A stretch of 64,000 bases of DNA, taken from the NCBI RefSeq assembly GCF_903772925.1, contig NZ_LR812090.1, forward strand, positions 4,479,902-4,543,901, written 5' to 3'. Position numbers and translations under genes: made by a program. Below, piece after piece: positions 56,676 to 64,000 of the stretch. The DNA comes from Alteromonas macleodii. GTDB lineage: Bacteria > Pseudomonadota > Gammaproteobacteria > Enterobacterales > Alteromonadaceae. Position 1 is the stretch's first letter; each line of letters begins with the position of its first letter. Below the pieces are notes generated by a model. It was not told where the DNA came from. It saw nothing but the letters and a program-made list of their open reading frames with translations, and ran no database searches.

Positions 56676-57176
56676 ATGTCAAAACACAATAGAGCGTTTA
56701 AAATAAAGCTCGCCCAGCTAGTCGAAGAGAAAAATTCTGAAGCTTTAGGTAAAAAGTACGGAGTAAGCGCTCGGCTTATTCGCTATTGGTTTCAGGTTTA
56801 TCAAATAAACGGCTCAAATAGCTTTATTCATAAGCAGTTACCTTATTCTCTTGAGTTCAAAACCCATGTGCTAAAGACGATGGAAATGAACAATTGGTCA
56901 TTGGGTTATACTAGCGCCTATTTCGACTTATCATCCCCTGGTATTTTATTTCAATGGCAAAAGCTTTATGCTCGCGAGGACATATCCCGTCTCATCCCCA
57001 AAAACAAAGGTAAGCCCCGCGTGACTAATAACTCTTCAACTCCTAAACCATCATCAGAGATGACTGAAAAAGAGCTTAGAGAAGAACTCGATTATTTACG
57101 TGCAGAGAACGCTGTCTTAAAAAAGTTAGAAGCCTTGGCTCAAGCCAGAAAGAAAAAAGCAAAGACAAAACCATAG
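56676..57176 (+). CDS. IS3-family transposase OrfA
   Basis: A 166-residue DNA-binding subunit. Two helix-turn-helix segments (about 20-45 and 65-100) and a C-terminal coiled coil (ELREELDYLRAENAVLKKLE) match IS150-type OrfA. ATG at 56676 is chosen over 56646, which lies in the end repeat. The slippery heptamer AAAAAAG at 57119-57125 lies inside its end. Confidence 0.9.
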   Translation: MSKHNRAFKIKLAQLVEEKNSEALGKKYGVSARLIRYWFQVYQINGSNSFIHKQLPYSLEFKTHVLKTMEMNNWSLGYTSAYFDLSSPGILFQWQKLYAREDISRLIPKNKGKPRVTNNSSTPKPSSEMTEKELREELDYLRAENAVLKKLEALAQARKKKAKTKP

Positions 57177-57205
57177 TTGTCGAAGAGCTCAAGGCAATAT
57201 ATAGC

Positions 57206-58018
57206 TTGCAACATTTATTAAGAGTTACAGGGCTTCCCAAGAGTGTGTATTACTACCATCGTAATGCACTGAATCAGCCTTGTTCCAATACTGACTTACG
57301 CGTAAAAATCCGTGATATCTATCACAAACATAAAGGGCGATATGGCTATCGTAGAGTGACTTACGCTTTGCGAGCGATGGGCTTAGTGGTTAATCATAAG
57401 CGTGTACAACGCCTAATGTGCGAACTTGGTTTGAAGTCAAAAGTCAGGCCTAAACGTTATAAGTCTTACAAAGGTGAAATCGGCAGAATCGCAGAAAACA
57501 AATTGAATCGTGAATTTACTGTAGAGCAGCCTAATCAAAAATGGGTGACTGATGTAACTGAGTTTAAAGTGAATAATCAGAAGGTGTATCTGTCACCGAT
57601 AATAGATTTATTTAATCGAGAGGTCATTAGCTATGAAGTGCGGACATCTGTAACGTTACCCTTAGTTACAGATATGCTTAAAGCCGCGACTAGTAAGCTA
57701 TTACCCCATGAAAAGCCACTCATACACTCTGACCAAGGGTGGCAATATCAAAACAAACAATATCAAAATCACTTGAAACAGAATGGGTTACTTCAAAGTA
57801 TGTCTAGAAAAGGAAATTGCTTAGATAACGCTGTAGCAGAGAACTTCTTCGGCATATTAAAAACTGAGATGTACCACAATAAAACGTTCAAAGATGCAAA
57901 TGAACTTATTGAAAACATCAAAGAATATATCGATTATTACAACAACGAACGTATTAAGCTAAAACTAAAAGGCCTGAGTCCGATACAATATCGAAATCAG
58001 GCCTTGGTTGCCGCTTAG
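57206..58018 (+). CDS. IS3-family transposase OrfB (DDE integrase)
   Basis: A 270-residue integrase core with DDE residues in WVTDVTEF, IHSDQGWQY and LDNAVAENFFGILK. The frame is open upstream to 57122, so the true product is most likely an OrfAB fusion formed by -1 slippage at A-AAA-AAG (57119-57125), giving the linker before this start. The YGYRRVTYALR stretch is typical of the family. Confidence 0.9.
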   Translation: MQHLLRVTGLPKSVYYYHRNALNQPCSNTDLRVKIRDIYHKHKGRYGYRRVTYALRAMGLVVNHKRVQRLMCELGLKSKVRPKRYKSYKGEIGRIAENKLNREFTVEQPNQKWVTDVTEFKVNNQKVYLSPIIDLFNREVISYEVRTSVTLPLVTDMLKAATSKLLPHEKPLIHSDQGWQYQNKQYQNHLKQNGLLQSMSRKGNCLDNAVAENFFGILKTEMYHNKTFKDANELIENIKEYIDYYNNERIKLKLKGLSPIQYRNQALVAA

Positions 58019-58050
58019 AAATGAGTCCAACTTAATGGGGTCACTTCAAA

Positions 58051-58064
58051 CGTGCGGTTTTTTT
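58051..58064. terminator. Right half of the split terminator
   Basis: CGTGCGGTTTTTTT, partner of 56610-56622. It lies 18 bp beyond the opgH stop, so opgH has lost its leftward terminator partner too. Confidence 0.8.
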
Positions 58065-58081
58065 GGTTTAAAGGCTTCGCT

Positions 58082-60082
58082 CTAAGACTGATGTAGTCTT
58101 TTAGGAAGTCTGTAACGCATAGGCAATGGCTTTTGACTTAACGCTTGCTCTGGCATGCTTTGCCACGCATTATCAGGTAGTGCAGGTACTTCCGCTTTAT
58201 GTTGAGAAAGAGTGAAATACCCCATCGCAACACGTAAGCGCTTAAGCGCTTTACACTCATTCACTTCCTGGTCGATAACAAACACTCCAAACTTGCGCAT
58301 CGCCAAGCCGAACTTATCACTGCTTGTAAGGCGAATAACCGGCGCCGCCAATACCATGCCAACCAATACAGGTAGCAGCCACATAAATAGCGATGGTGTG
58401 AAGTAAAAGGTAGTTACACCCCACGCTACGGCTAAACAACTCATAATTTGCGTGTGTTTGATTGCGACAGTCCAAGGTACTTTGCGACCTTCACGCTCTT
58501 GCGCTTCCCATTTTACTGAGTGGCCTATAAAAACACTGATCACAAAATAGCTGTGGTAGAACATCATCAGCGGCGCAATGAGTACAGCCATGGCTAATTC
58601 AATTGCAGATCCCTTAAGTAAAGACCACGCCCCACCAAACTCTTCGCGACGTTTGATTAAGGCTAAGGCAATACCCAAAAGCTTAGGCAAAAATAACAAG
58701 GCTGCAGTGCCCCACATGGTTACCATCATCATGTCTTGACGGGCTACCTGCCAACTAGGAAAAAGCTGATACTCAGATACGAAGAACTCTGGCACTGACG
58801 TAGCGCGAATTAATGCATCTGCAGTCCCTAGCGCCAACATACAAAATAGTATTAATGAAGAAATGTACGCAAAAGCACCAAATAAAAAGTGCAGGCGGTT
58901 CGCCATTTTAAGACCTTTCACCTTTAAAAGCCCTAAATGCTGTATGTTGCCCTGTACCCAGCGGCGGTCGCGAATGGCGTAGTCAACAATGTTGCTAGGC
59001 ACTTCTTCATAACTACCTGTTGTGTCGGTAAGTAAGTAAGCCTGCCAACCTGCACGGCGCAGCAGCGCAGCTTCAACGAAGTCGTGACTTAGTATTTCGC
59101 CACCAAAAGGCGCACGACCTTCAAGGGTAGGTAGACCGCAATGCTGCATGAAAGGCGCTATACGAATAATAGCGTTATGCCCCCAGTAGTTTGCACTGTC
59201 CGTTTGCCAAAACGATAAGCCTGTTGCCAACATTGGGCTATACAGATGAGCAGCAAACTGTACGAAACGACCAAAGAAGGTGTTTTGTCGTACTGGCATA
59301 GGAATAGTCTGTACTAAGGCCGTGTCAGGGTTTTGCTCAATACGACGAGCCAGGTCCTGCATACGCTCTCCGGTCATTACGCTGTCGGCATCTAACACAA
59401 TCATTGACTCGTAATTTGCGCCCCAGCGTTCGCAAAACTCTTTAAGGTTACCCACTTTTCTATGCAGGTTTTGTTCGCGACGACGATAAAACACTTGGCT
59501 TGAAAAAGCGCCTAAACGCTTCTTTAACCGCGTAAAAGCACGTAGCTCTGCATCCGCTTTTTCCGTATCACGGGTGTCGCTAAGCATGAAAAAATCAAAA
59601 TTCGAGCTGTTCTCGCTTTCCATCAGCTCGCGAATACAGGCTTCGAAGCCCACCATGATGCGGCGGGTATCTTCGTTATAAACGGGCATTACTACCGCGT
59701 GTTTTTGCTTCAACGGCGATGCAGCATCAGGCTTAACTTGGTTTTTTCTTAAACTCAGTGGATCTATATTGAAAAGCTGTAAAAAGAAACCAATGATACC
59801 TGTCCAAAACGCCATGCACAGCCAAGCGAATAGGGTTAATCCTAAACCTAACTGTGCAATTTCTAAGTTCGTAAGGCCGTTCGGTAAAAATATCTCGTAT
59901 AAGCTCCAACCGGCCAATGCCGTGCTTGGAATTACTAGCATTGCCATGATAAACAAACGCATATGCTCTCCTTTTAAGATGAAGTGTGAAGCACGCACAG
60001 TGCTGTCACGTTTAACCTGAGGCACGGCTTTAGCCTCGTTTGATACTGATGTATGAGTGCGACTATTTTGGCTGGTAGACAT
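58082..60082 (-). CDS. opgH: Glucans biosynthesis glucosyltransferase H
   Basis: Membrane glucosyltransferase that builds the beta-1,2 backbone of osmoregulated periplasmic glucans. The 666 residues show a family 2 glycosyltransferase domain (HAVVMPVYNED, VLDADSVMTGE, and the RDRRWVQGN motif) between membrane segments. It is shorter than E. coli OpgH (about 850) mainly at the N-terminus. ATG at 60082 overlaps the 3' end of opgG by 20 bp. Its terminator is split by the IS. Confidence 0.94.
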   Translation of the reverse strand: MSTSQNSRTHTSVSNEAKAVPQVKRDSTVRASHFILKGEHMRLFIMAMLVIPSTALAGWSLYEIFLPNGLTNLEIAQLGLGLTLFAWLCMAFWTGIIGFFLQLFNIDPLSLRKNQVKPDAASPLKQKHAVVMPVYNEDTRRIMVGFEACIRELMESENSSNFDFFMLSDTRDTEKADAELRAFTRLKKRLGAFSSQVFYRRREQNLHRKVGNLKEFCERWGANYESMIVLDADSVMTGERMQDLARRIEQNPDTALVQTIPMPVRQNTFFGRFVQFAAHLYSPMLATGLSFWQTDSANYWGHNAIIRIAPFMQHCGLPTLEGRAPFGGEILSHDFVEAALLRRAGWQAYLLTDTTGSYEEVPSNIVDYAIRDRRWVQGNIQHLGLLKVKGLKMANRLHFLFGAFAYISSLILFCMLALGTADALIRATSVPEFFVSEYQLFPSWQVARQDMMMVTMWGTAALLFLPKLLGIALALIKRREEFGGAWSLLKGSAIELAMAVLIAPLMMFYHSYFVISVFIGHSVKWEAQEREGRKVPWTVAIKHTQIMSCLAVAWGVTTFYFTPSLFMWLLPVLVGMVLAAPVIRLTSSDKFGLAMRKFGVFVIDQEVNECKALKRLRVAMGYFTLSQHKAEVPALPDNAWQSMPEQALSQKPLPMRYRLPKRLHQS

Positions 60083-61688
60083 AATTCCAAACCTCGCTAA
60101 CGCGCTCGCCGTCTTTTTCAATGTAAGCGCGCATGTCTACCGTTTGCCTTTCATTCGGCTTTACAAAGAAAGAGGCACGCCACTCTTGGCCGTCGGCTAC
60201 CGGATAAAGGCGCTGTTGTGAAATCGTGCCGTTAGTACCCTGTACCACCAGCTTCATAGTCTCGTTATCAAAAGAAATATCAGAAGGAGCACTGAAGTCC
60301 ACATTAAACTGGCGGGTAGTGTTCAAGCTATCATCTTTAAATTCATCGCCGGGTAACACAGCTTTTCCCTGACGAGTACGCACTACAGAAGCAAACTCGC
60401 TAACAAAGGGGTTTTGCTCTACCGTTTTAAGGTCGTAAGAGAAATATAGGGACTCACCCGATTTGAATGGCTTTGCAGGTGTCCAGAAAGCCACGATGTT
60501 GTCATGAATCTCAGACTTTGTTGGAATTTCTACTACTTCTAAACGGCCTTTCTCAAAGCCTGCTTCCGGGGTAACCCATAGCCCTGGACGTATATGATAG
60601 TTGGCCTCTGCATCAAGGTAATTATCCCATTCATTGTCGCGCTGAAGCATGCCAAACCCTTTAGGGTTGGTATCGCTAAGTGACGTTACCTGAAGGCGTG
60701 CTGGGTTAGTCAGTGGACGCCAAATCTCTTCACCTGCATGAGTTACCATTAACACCCCGTCACTGTCGTGCACTTCTGGGCGATAATCGTCATGGCGCTT
60801 TTCTGTATTCTCGCCATACAAAAACATGCTGGTAAACGGCGCAATGCCTAGTTTACTTACGTCGTCGCGTGCAAATAACCAGCTTTCCACTTTTACGCTG
60901 GTATCAACATCAGGCTGGATAACAAACTTATAAGCGCCAGCTACCGAAGGACTTTCAAGACGGGCATAAATAGTAATTGGTTTGCCTTCACCCGGCTCGA
61001 TAACCCAGAACTCTGTGAAGTGAGGGAACTCCTCGCCTTTCGCCAAAGCAGTATCAATTGCTAGGCCGCGCGCTGAAATACCATAAACTTGATTTTTACC
61101 TACCAAACGAAAATATGAAGCGCCAAGGAAAACGGCAAATTCATCTTTGTACTCGTCGTTTTTTATAGGGTAGTGAACACGAAAGCCTGCAAACCCCGAC
61201 TTTTCATCTGTCATGCCTGCCAAACCTGCAGCAGAACCATCGTAGTTAAACATGTCACTATTAAATGCTAAGCGCTTAGGTGTATTGTTTTCACCGATAG
61301 TGTGAATAGTGACAGGGTATTCGTATAGAAACCCCGGATGAAAAAACTGAAGTTCGTAGTCATTCTCACCGTGCCAAAGACTTTGCTCGGGCTTAAAGCG
61401 AATAGAACGATAGGTGGTGTAATCAATTTCTTTTAACTTGCTGTTTAACCCGTGGTCGTCTTGTTCATAGCTTTCTGTTGCTGATTTGCGAGCAGCATCA
61501 ATAATAGATTGAAGAACGGGTGATGCTTTTTGAGGCTGATTGTTGTCATTAACCTCGACAGCGCCAGCTTTGGTGAATGCAAATAGGGCAATAACGCTGG
61601 TCATCGCTAAAAGAATGCGCGACAGCTTTCGGTGCTGAATCGCATTAGTTTGTAAATCTTTTCCGAAAATTGAAACTGGCTTAGCCAT
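60063..61688 (-). CDS. opgG: Glucans biosynthesis protein G
   Basis: Periplasmic partner of OpgH, needed for glucan branching or release. The 541 residues have a long N-terminal region then a hydrophobic signal (ILLAMTSVIALFAFTKAGA) and the OpgG beta-sandwich (YRSIRFKPEQSLW, FHPGFLYEYPV, WVTPEAGFEKGR). ATG at 61688 has AGGAG upstream; an earlier in-frame start at 61733 lacks it. First gene of opgG-opgH. Confidence 0.94.
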   Translation of the reverse strand: MAKPVSIFGKDLQTNAIQHRKLSRILLAMTSVIALFAFTKAGAVEVNDNNQPQKASPVLQSIIDAARKSATESYEQDDHGLNSKLKEIDYTTYRSIRFKPEQSLWHGENDYELQFFHPGFLYEYPVTIHTIGENNTPKRLAFNSDMFNYDGSAAGLAGMTDEKSGFAGFRVHYPIKNDEYKDEFAVFLGASYFRLVGKNQVYGISARGLAIDTALAKGEEFPHFTEFWVIEPGEGKPITIYARLESPSVAGAYKFVIQPDVDTSVKVESWLFARDDVSKLGIAPFTSMFLYGENTEKRHDDYRPEVHDSDGVLMVTHAGEEIWRPLTNPARLQVTSLSDTNPKGFGMLQRDNEWDNYLDAEANYHIRPGLWVTPEAGFEKGRLEVVEIPTKSEIHDNIVAFWTPAKPFKSGESLYFSYDLKTVEQNPFVSEFASVVRTRQGKAVLPGDEFKDDSLNTTRQFNVDFSAPSDISFDNETMKLVVQGTNGTISQQRLYPVADGQEWRASFFVKPNERQTVDMRAYIEKDGERVSEVWNYVYQPK

Positions 61689-61982
61689 TTGTCCTCTCCT
61701 TATGAAAACAATGGTTATCCAGATGGTCGTCAATCTCTTAACTTTATCGCTTAGCTATGTATAGCTAGCAACAGAGTATCTGCTGCTCTAAAAGCGATGA
61801 TGAGAAAAAGTATTCATTGAAACCATTCAAGAAAGGCGCTCTATTCCTTTCCTTATTCACTGGTGTCGCAGAAAAACGAAATCCGTGCCCGTTGGCAAAA
61901 GTGAATGCTGGATAACACACAAGTACTTCAGCAAAAGCTGTTCCAACACTAAAAAAGCGGGCTTATTTATTATATTTACATT

Positions 61983-62083
61983 AATTTACAACAACTTAAA
62001 AACACCCACCTTGAAGGTAGTGAGCAATTTCGTTGTTGTAAATTTGTCCGATGAGTTAGCCAAAAGGTTAACTGTTGTTTTTT
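61983..62083 (+). ncRNA. Candidate structured RNA upstream of opgG
   Basis: A 13-bp perfect inverted repeat (AATTTACAACAAC 61983-61995, complement 62032-62044) encloses a second palindrome ACCTTGAAGGT (about 62009-62019). It is followed by AGTTAGCC-AAAA-GGTTAACT and TTTTTT (62053-62083), an intrinsic terminator shape on the plus strand. The whole could be a multi-stem small RNA. It may instead be a structure in the leftward opgG leader. No open frame of note. Confidence 0.35.
62053..62083 (+). terminator. Probable terminator of an intergenic transcript
   Basis: AGTTAGCC/GGTTAACT stem (one G-T pair), AAAA loop, then GTTGTTTTTT. No annotated rightward gene ends here. Confidence 0.55.
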
Positions 62084-62109
62084 AGAGACAGTTTCCCATG
62101 CCAATGTGT

Positions 62110-62346
62110 TTACTTTTTAAACTCCACACAGCCTTTAGCTGCTTCAACATTTGCATAGCGCCTCTTCTTGCTTTTAATTTCTCCATACTTATTAGATAGA
62201 TAGCAACTTCTTGTTTGATTTTCAGCTGATATTTTTTCGAAGTTGGCAGACGCTTTGCACTTCACGATTTTGATAAATACATCGGACACGATTTCTGAAA
62301 AGAAATAATTGAGATGACATAAAGACGTTTCTAGCTTTGTGTTCAT
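62110..62346 (-). CDS. Doubtful small cysteine-containing protein
   Basis: A 78-codon frame from ATG 62346. Its last 50 residues (KCKASANFEKISAENQ..., Cys, Lys-rich) look protein-like, but there is no ribosome binding site and no known family. It may be a real small protein, a remnant or chance. Confidence 0.25.
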   Translation of the reverse strand: MNTKLETSLCHLNYFFSEIVSDVFIKIVKCKASANFEKISAENQTRSCYLSNKYGEIKSKKRRYANVEAAKGCVEFKK

Positions 62347-62500
62347 CAACAAAGTAACCCACTGCAGAGCGACGTATAAGGGCAGCGCGATGTAGAAGAG
62401 CGGCGCATCGCAAAAGCGCTGACTCCCGACACGCCTTGCAAACTTATTGAACGTTTGCGCTGCAGACGGTGGGCTACTGAAAATACTAAGGAGTTATCAC

Positions 62501-63055
62501 ATGCGTAAATCAATCACACTTATTGCAGCGGCACTTACTGCGGCAACAATTCCTCTTACAGCAATGGCCGACAAGCCAGACTGGCGTTACGTAGAAGGTG
62601 GTTACACCAAAATGGACTTTGACGACAACGAGTCTTTCGAGCCAGACGGCCTGACCGTTAATGGTAAATACCTTTTAAACAGCAACTGGTACTTAAACGG
62701 CGAGTACAGCTTCTTTGAAGAAGGTAACTTCGATTTTGATATGCTTACACTGGGTGCAGGTTACCGCTTACCTGTAAACGCCACGACAGATGCCTACTTC
62801 GGTGCGAATCTAGAGCGTATTGACGGCGACGTAGACGACGAGACTGGTTACAGCATTAATGCAGGTCTTCGCTCAATGATTACAGAGCAGGTAGAGCTTG
62901 CTGGTGAAGTGGGCTATTACGATGTAGACGATGGAGAAGCGACATTCAAAGTAGGCGCTAACTACTACATCACGCCACAGTGGGCAGTTGGTGCAAACTA
63001 CAAAATCATTGATGATTTAGACATTATGCAGGTAACTGCACGCTACGCTTTTTAA
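62501..63055 (+). CDS. Small outer-membrane beta-barrel protein
   Basis: A 184-residue exported protein. Signal peptide (LIAAALTAATIPLTAMA), then alternating strands (YVEGGYTKMDF, NWYLNGEYSFF, LTLGAGYRL, AVGANYKIID) and terminal VTARYAF with C-terminal Phe, typical of an 8-stranded barrel. No specific function. AAGGAG precedes ATG at 62501; an upstream in-frame start at 62447 would disrupt the signal. A terminator follows. Confidence 0.8.
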   Translation: MRKSITLIAAALTAATIPLTAMADKPDWRYVEGGYTKMDFDDNESFEPDGLTVNGKYLLNSNWYLNGEYSFFEEGNFDFDMLTLGAGYRLPVNATTDAYFGANLERIDGDVDDETGYSINAGLRSMITEQVELAGEVGYYDVDDGEATFKVGANYYITPQWAVGANYKIIDDLDIMQVTARYAF

Positions 63056-63077
63056 GCCTTCCTCTCCTCAGGTAGGT

Positions 63078-63105
63078 AGCCGGGTTGCTCGACCCGGCTT
63101 TTTTG
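63078..63105 (+). terminator. Intrinsic terminator after the small beta-barrel gene
   Basis: AGCCGGGT/ACCCGGCT stem with a 6-nt loop and TTTTTT, 22 bp past the stop. Confidence 0.9.
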
Positions 63106-63147
63106 TGTCTGCATTTCAAGAAGACGTCTATTTTTTCGCTTCGTTTT

Positions 63148-63381
63148 CTATTCAGCTGTGTCGCTGGGCTCAATATCTTCTTTTCTTTTTATATCCACAC
63201 TTTCGTGAAGCTCTGAGTATACTAGTACAGCCTCGCCCGACTTTAACCTGTCTAGCACCTGCTGAACTTTTACTTCTAGCTCAACTTCCTCAGCGCCATA
63301 GTCGGTGCCTTCGCGTAATACAAAAGATTCAGCCAAGCTATAAAGCGTATCGCCTTCTAACGCGTCGATGGGAATTATCAT
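63148..63381 (-). CDS. yheU: YheU-family (UPF0270) small protein
   Basis: A 77-residue protein beginning [19 protein letters not shown], characteristic of the YheU/UPF0270 family; function unknown. AGGAG is 5 nt before ATG. It lies 63 bp downstream of yheT, the order known from E. coli, so they are probably co-transcribed. Confidence 0.9.
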   Translation of the reverse strand: MIIPIDALEGDTLYSLAESFVLREGTDYGAEEVELEVKVQQVLDRLKSGEAVLVYSELHESVDIKRKEDIEPSDTAE

Positions 63382-63444
63382 TCACTCTCCTGGGAAAAAC
63401 GATTTATAAAACTCAAACCACACCAATATAATATCACTGCGGTA

Positions 63445-64000
63445 TTAGCGGCTAACATAACCACAGGTTGAGTTTACCGGTAAGGCTTCGCTAACAAAGC
63501 GTTTTACGCGCTCGTGCAGCCAAACCTTCGGATTTAATACAGAGCCTTGCATGAAGCCAACATGACCGCCGCGTTCACTCAACTCTACGGTGACATTACG
63601 CGCAAGCTCTTCTTCTTTCGGCACAATTAAGTGGTTCATAAAGGGGTCATCAATGCTATGCAATACTAACGTTGGGCAGTGGATGGCGCTTAAAAAGTGA
63701 TACGCGCTACACTTTTCATAATAGTCTTGCGCATCTGCAAAACCGTGCAGGGGAGCCGTGATCTTTTCGTCAAATTGAGTAAAGCTAGTAATGCCTTCTA
63801 CATCACTTTTTGTAAGCTGAATAAGCTTACGATAATCAATGTATTCCATCTTCTTACGCAAAGTATCTTTCATGCTAGTAAGTAAATACTTTTGGTATAC
63901 CCGCGAAAACCCCTGATTAATTGACTTTGCGCACTCAGATAGCTTAAGTGGAGAAGAGATGGCAACAGCCGCCTTCAGCCACTTTTGTGCCGGGTTTTCA
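63445..64000 (-). CDS. yheT: YheT-like alpha/beta hydrolase, cut by the window end
   Basis: The C-terminal 184 residues of an alpha/beta hydrolase of the YheT/EMB8 type. The frame stays open through 64000, so the start and the nucleophile elbow lie outside. Present are LVLHSIDDPFMNH with the likely acidic residue and ERGGHVGFM with the catalytic His. Upstream residues SQ-like LDQGFSRVYQKYLL-type pattern agree with YheT. The substrate is unknown. Confidence 0.85.
   Translation of the reverse strand, partial: ENPAQKWLKAAVAISSPLKLSECAKSINQGFSRVYQKYLLTSMKDTLRKKMEYIDYRKLIQLTKSDVEGITSFTQFDEKITAPLHGFADAQDYYEKCSAYHFLSAIHCPTLVLHSIDDPFMNHLIVPKEEELARNVTVELSERGGHVGFMQGSVLNPKVWLHERVKRFVSEALPVNSTCGYVSR

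Larger units (their letters stand above)
56628..58048 (+). mobile_element. IS3-family insertion sequence, IS150-like group
   Basis: A complete element of about 1421 bp. Ends are imperfect inverted repeats (GGAAGTGACCCCCATTAGTT at left; TGAAGTGACCCCATTAAGTT as the complement of the right end). Both sides carry AACG (56624-56627 and 58049-58052), a 4-bp target duplication; a 5-bp AAACG is also possible since the right end is ambiguous by one base. It holds orfA and orfB joined by a -1 frameshift. The ORFs and ends look intact, suggesting recent, active movement. Confidence 0.9.
61689..62500. other. Long intergenic region opgG to beta-barrel gene
   Basis: About 810 bp. It holds the opgG promoter side, a strong inverted repeat at 61983-62044, a terminator at 62053-62083, a weak small open frame on the minus strand (62110-62346) and a GCAAAC/GTTTGC hairpin just upstream of the next gene. 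No tRNA or known riboswitch seen. Confidence 0.5.

Noticed and set aside
63105..63431. 108-codon plus-strand frame over yheU
   Set aside because: It is antisense to the conserved yheU gene and overlaps the terminator of the preceding gene.

Overview
The window reads as chromosome of a marine gammaproteobacterium of the Alteromonadales, most likely Alteromonas or a close relative. This is inferred from gene order (cutA-dsbD, aroQ-accB-accC, prmA-dusB-fis, ompR-envZ, pckA, hslO-hslR, gspC-N, nudE-cysQ), moderate G+C and protein sequence, not from a database search. Coding density is high. I see no rRNA, tRNA, CRISPR array or prophage. One complete IS3-family insertion sequence is present.

Layout. 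1-4.9 kb: cutA, dsbD, aroQ, accB, accC. 5-14 kb: an accessory block between accC and prmA, which are close neighbours in many relatives. It holds a beta-barrel protein, two small unknowns, a FAN1-like nuclease fused to a DnaQ-type exonuclease, an HNH protein, a CPXCG protein, a flavin reductase, a HiPIP, an amidase lipoprotein and a solute-binding protein. 14.2-21 kb: prmA, dusB-fis, and purH and purD separated by an exported methyltransferase-like protein. 21-29.8 kb: a porin-like/PstS-like pair behind 11-bp-phased direct repeats, a CBM9-like protein, prkB, a DUF2855 protein, ompR-envZ and an MFS transporter. 29.9-36.7 kb: a GH31 glycosidase, a small orphan operon, pckA with a HexR-like operator, hslO and hslR. 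36.8-48.3 kb: a complete type II secretion operon gspC to gspN with tightly coupled genes. 48.4-58 kb: a DUF945 protein, a periplasmic metallo-beta-lactamase-fold protein, succinate-semialdehyde dehydrogenase, yjjX-yrfG divergent from nudE-cysQ, yceI, and the IS. 58-64 kb: opgG-opgH for periplasmic glucans, a small beta-barrel protein, yheU and a truncated yheT.

Functional themes are envelope biology (DsbD, type II secretion, OmpR/EnvZ, periplasmic glucans, several beta-barrels), central metabolism (acetyl-CoA carboxylase, PEP carboxykinase, purine synthesis) and nucleotide housekeeping (NudE, YrfG, YjjX, CysQ).

The least ordinary observations are: the VRR-NUC/DEDDh fusion nuclease; the phased repeats that look like a PhoB-type binding array; the IS that sits inside the loop of a transcription terminator, with the terminator restored exactly when the element and one target copy are removed; a secreted SAM-methyltransferase-like protein inside the purH-purD pair; and several intergenic structures that could be small RNAs.
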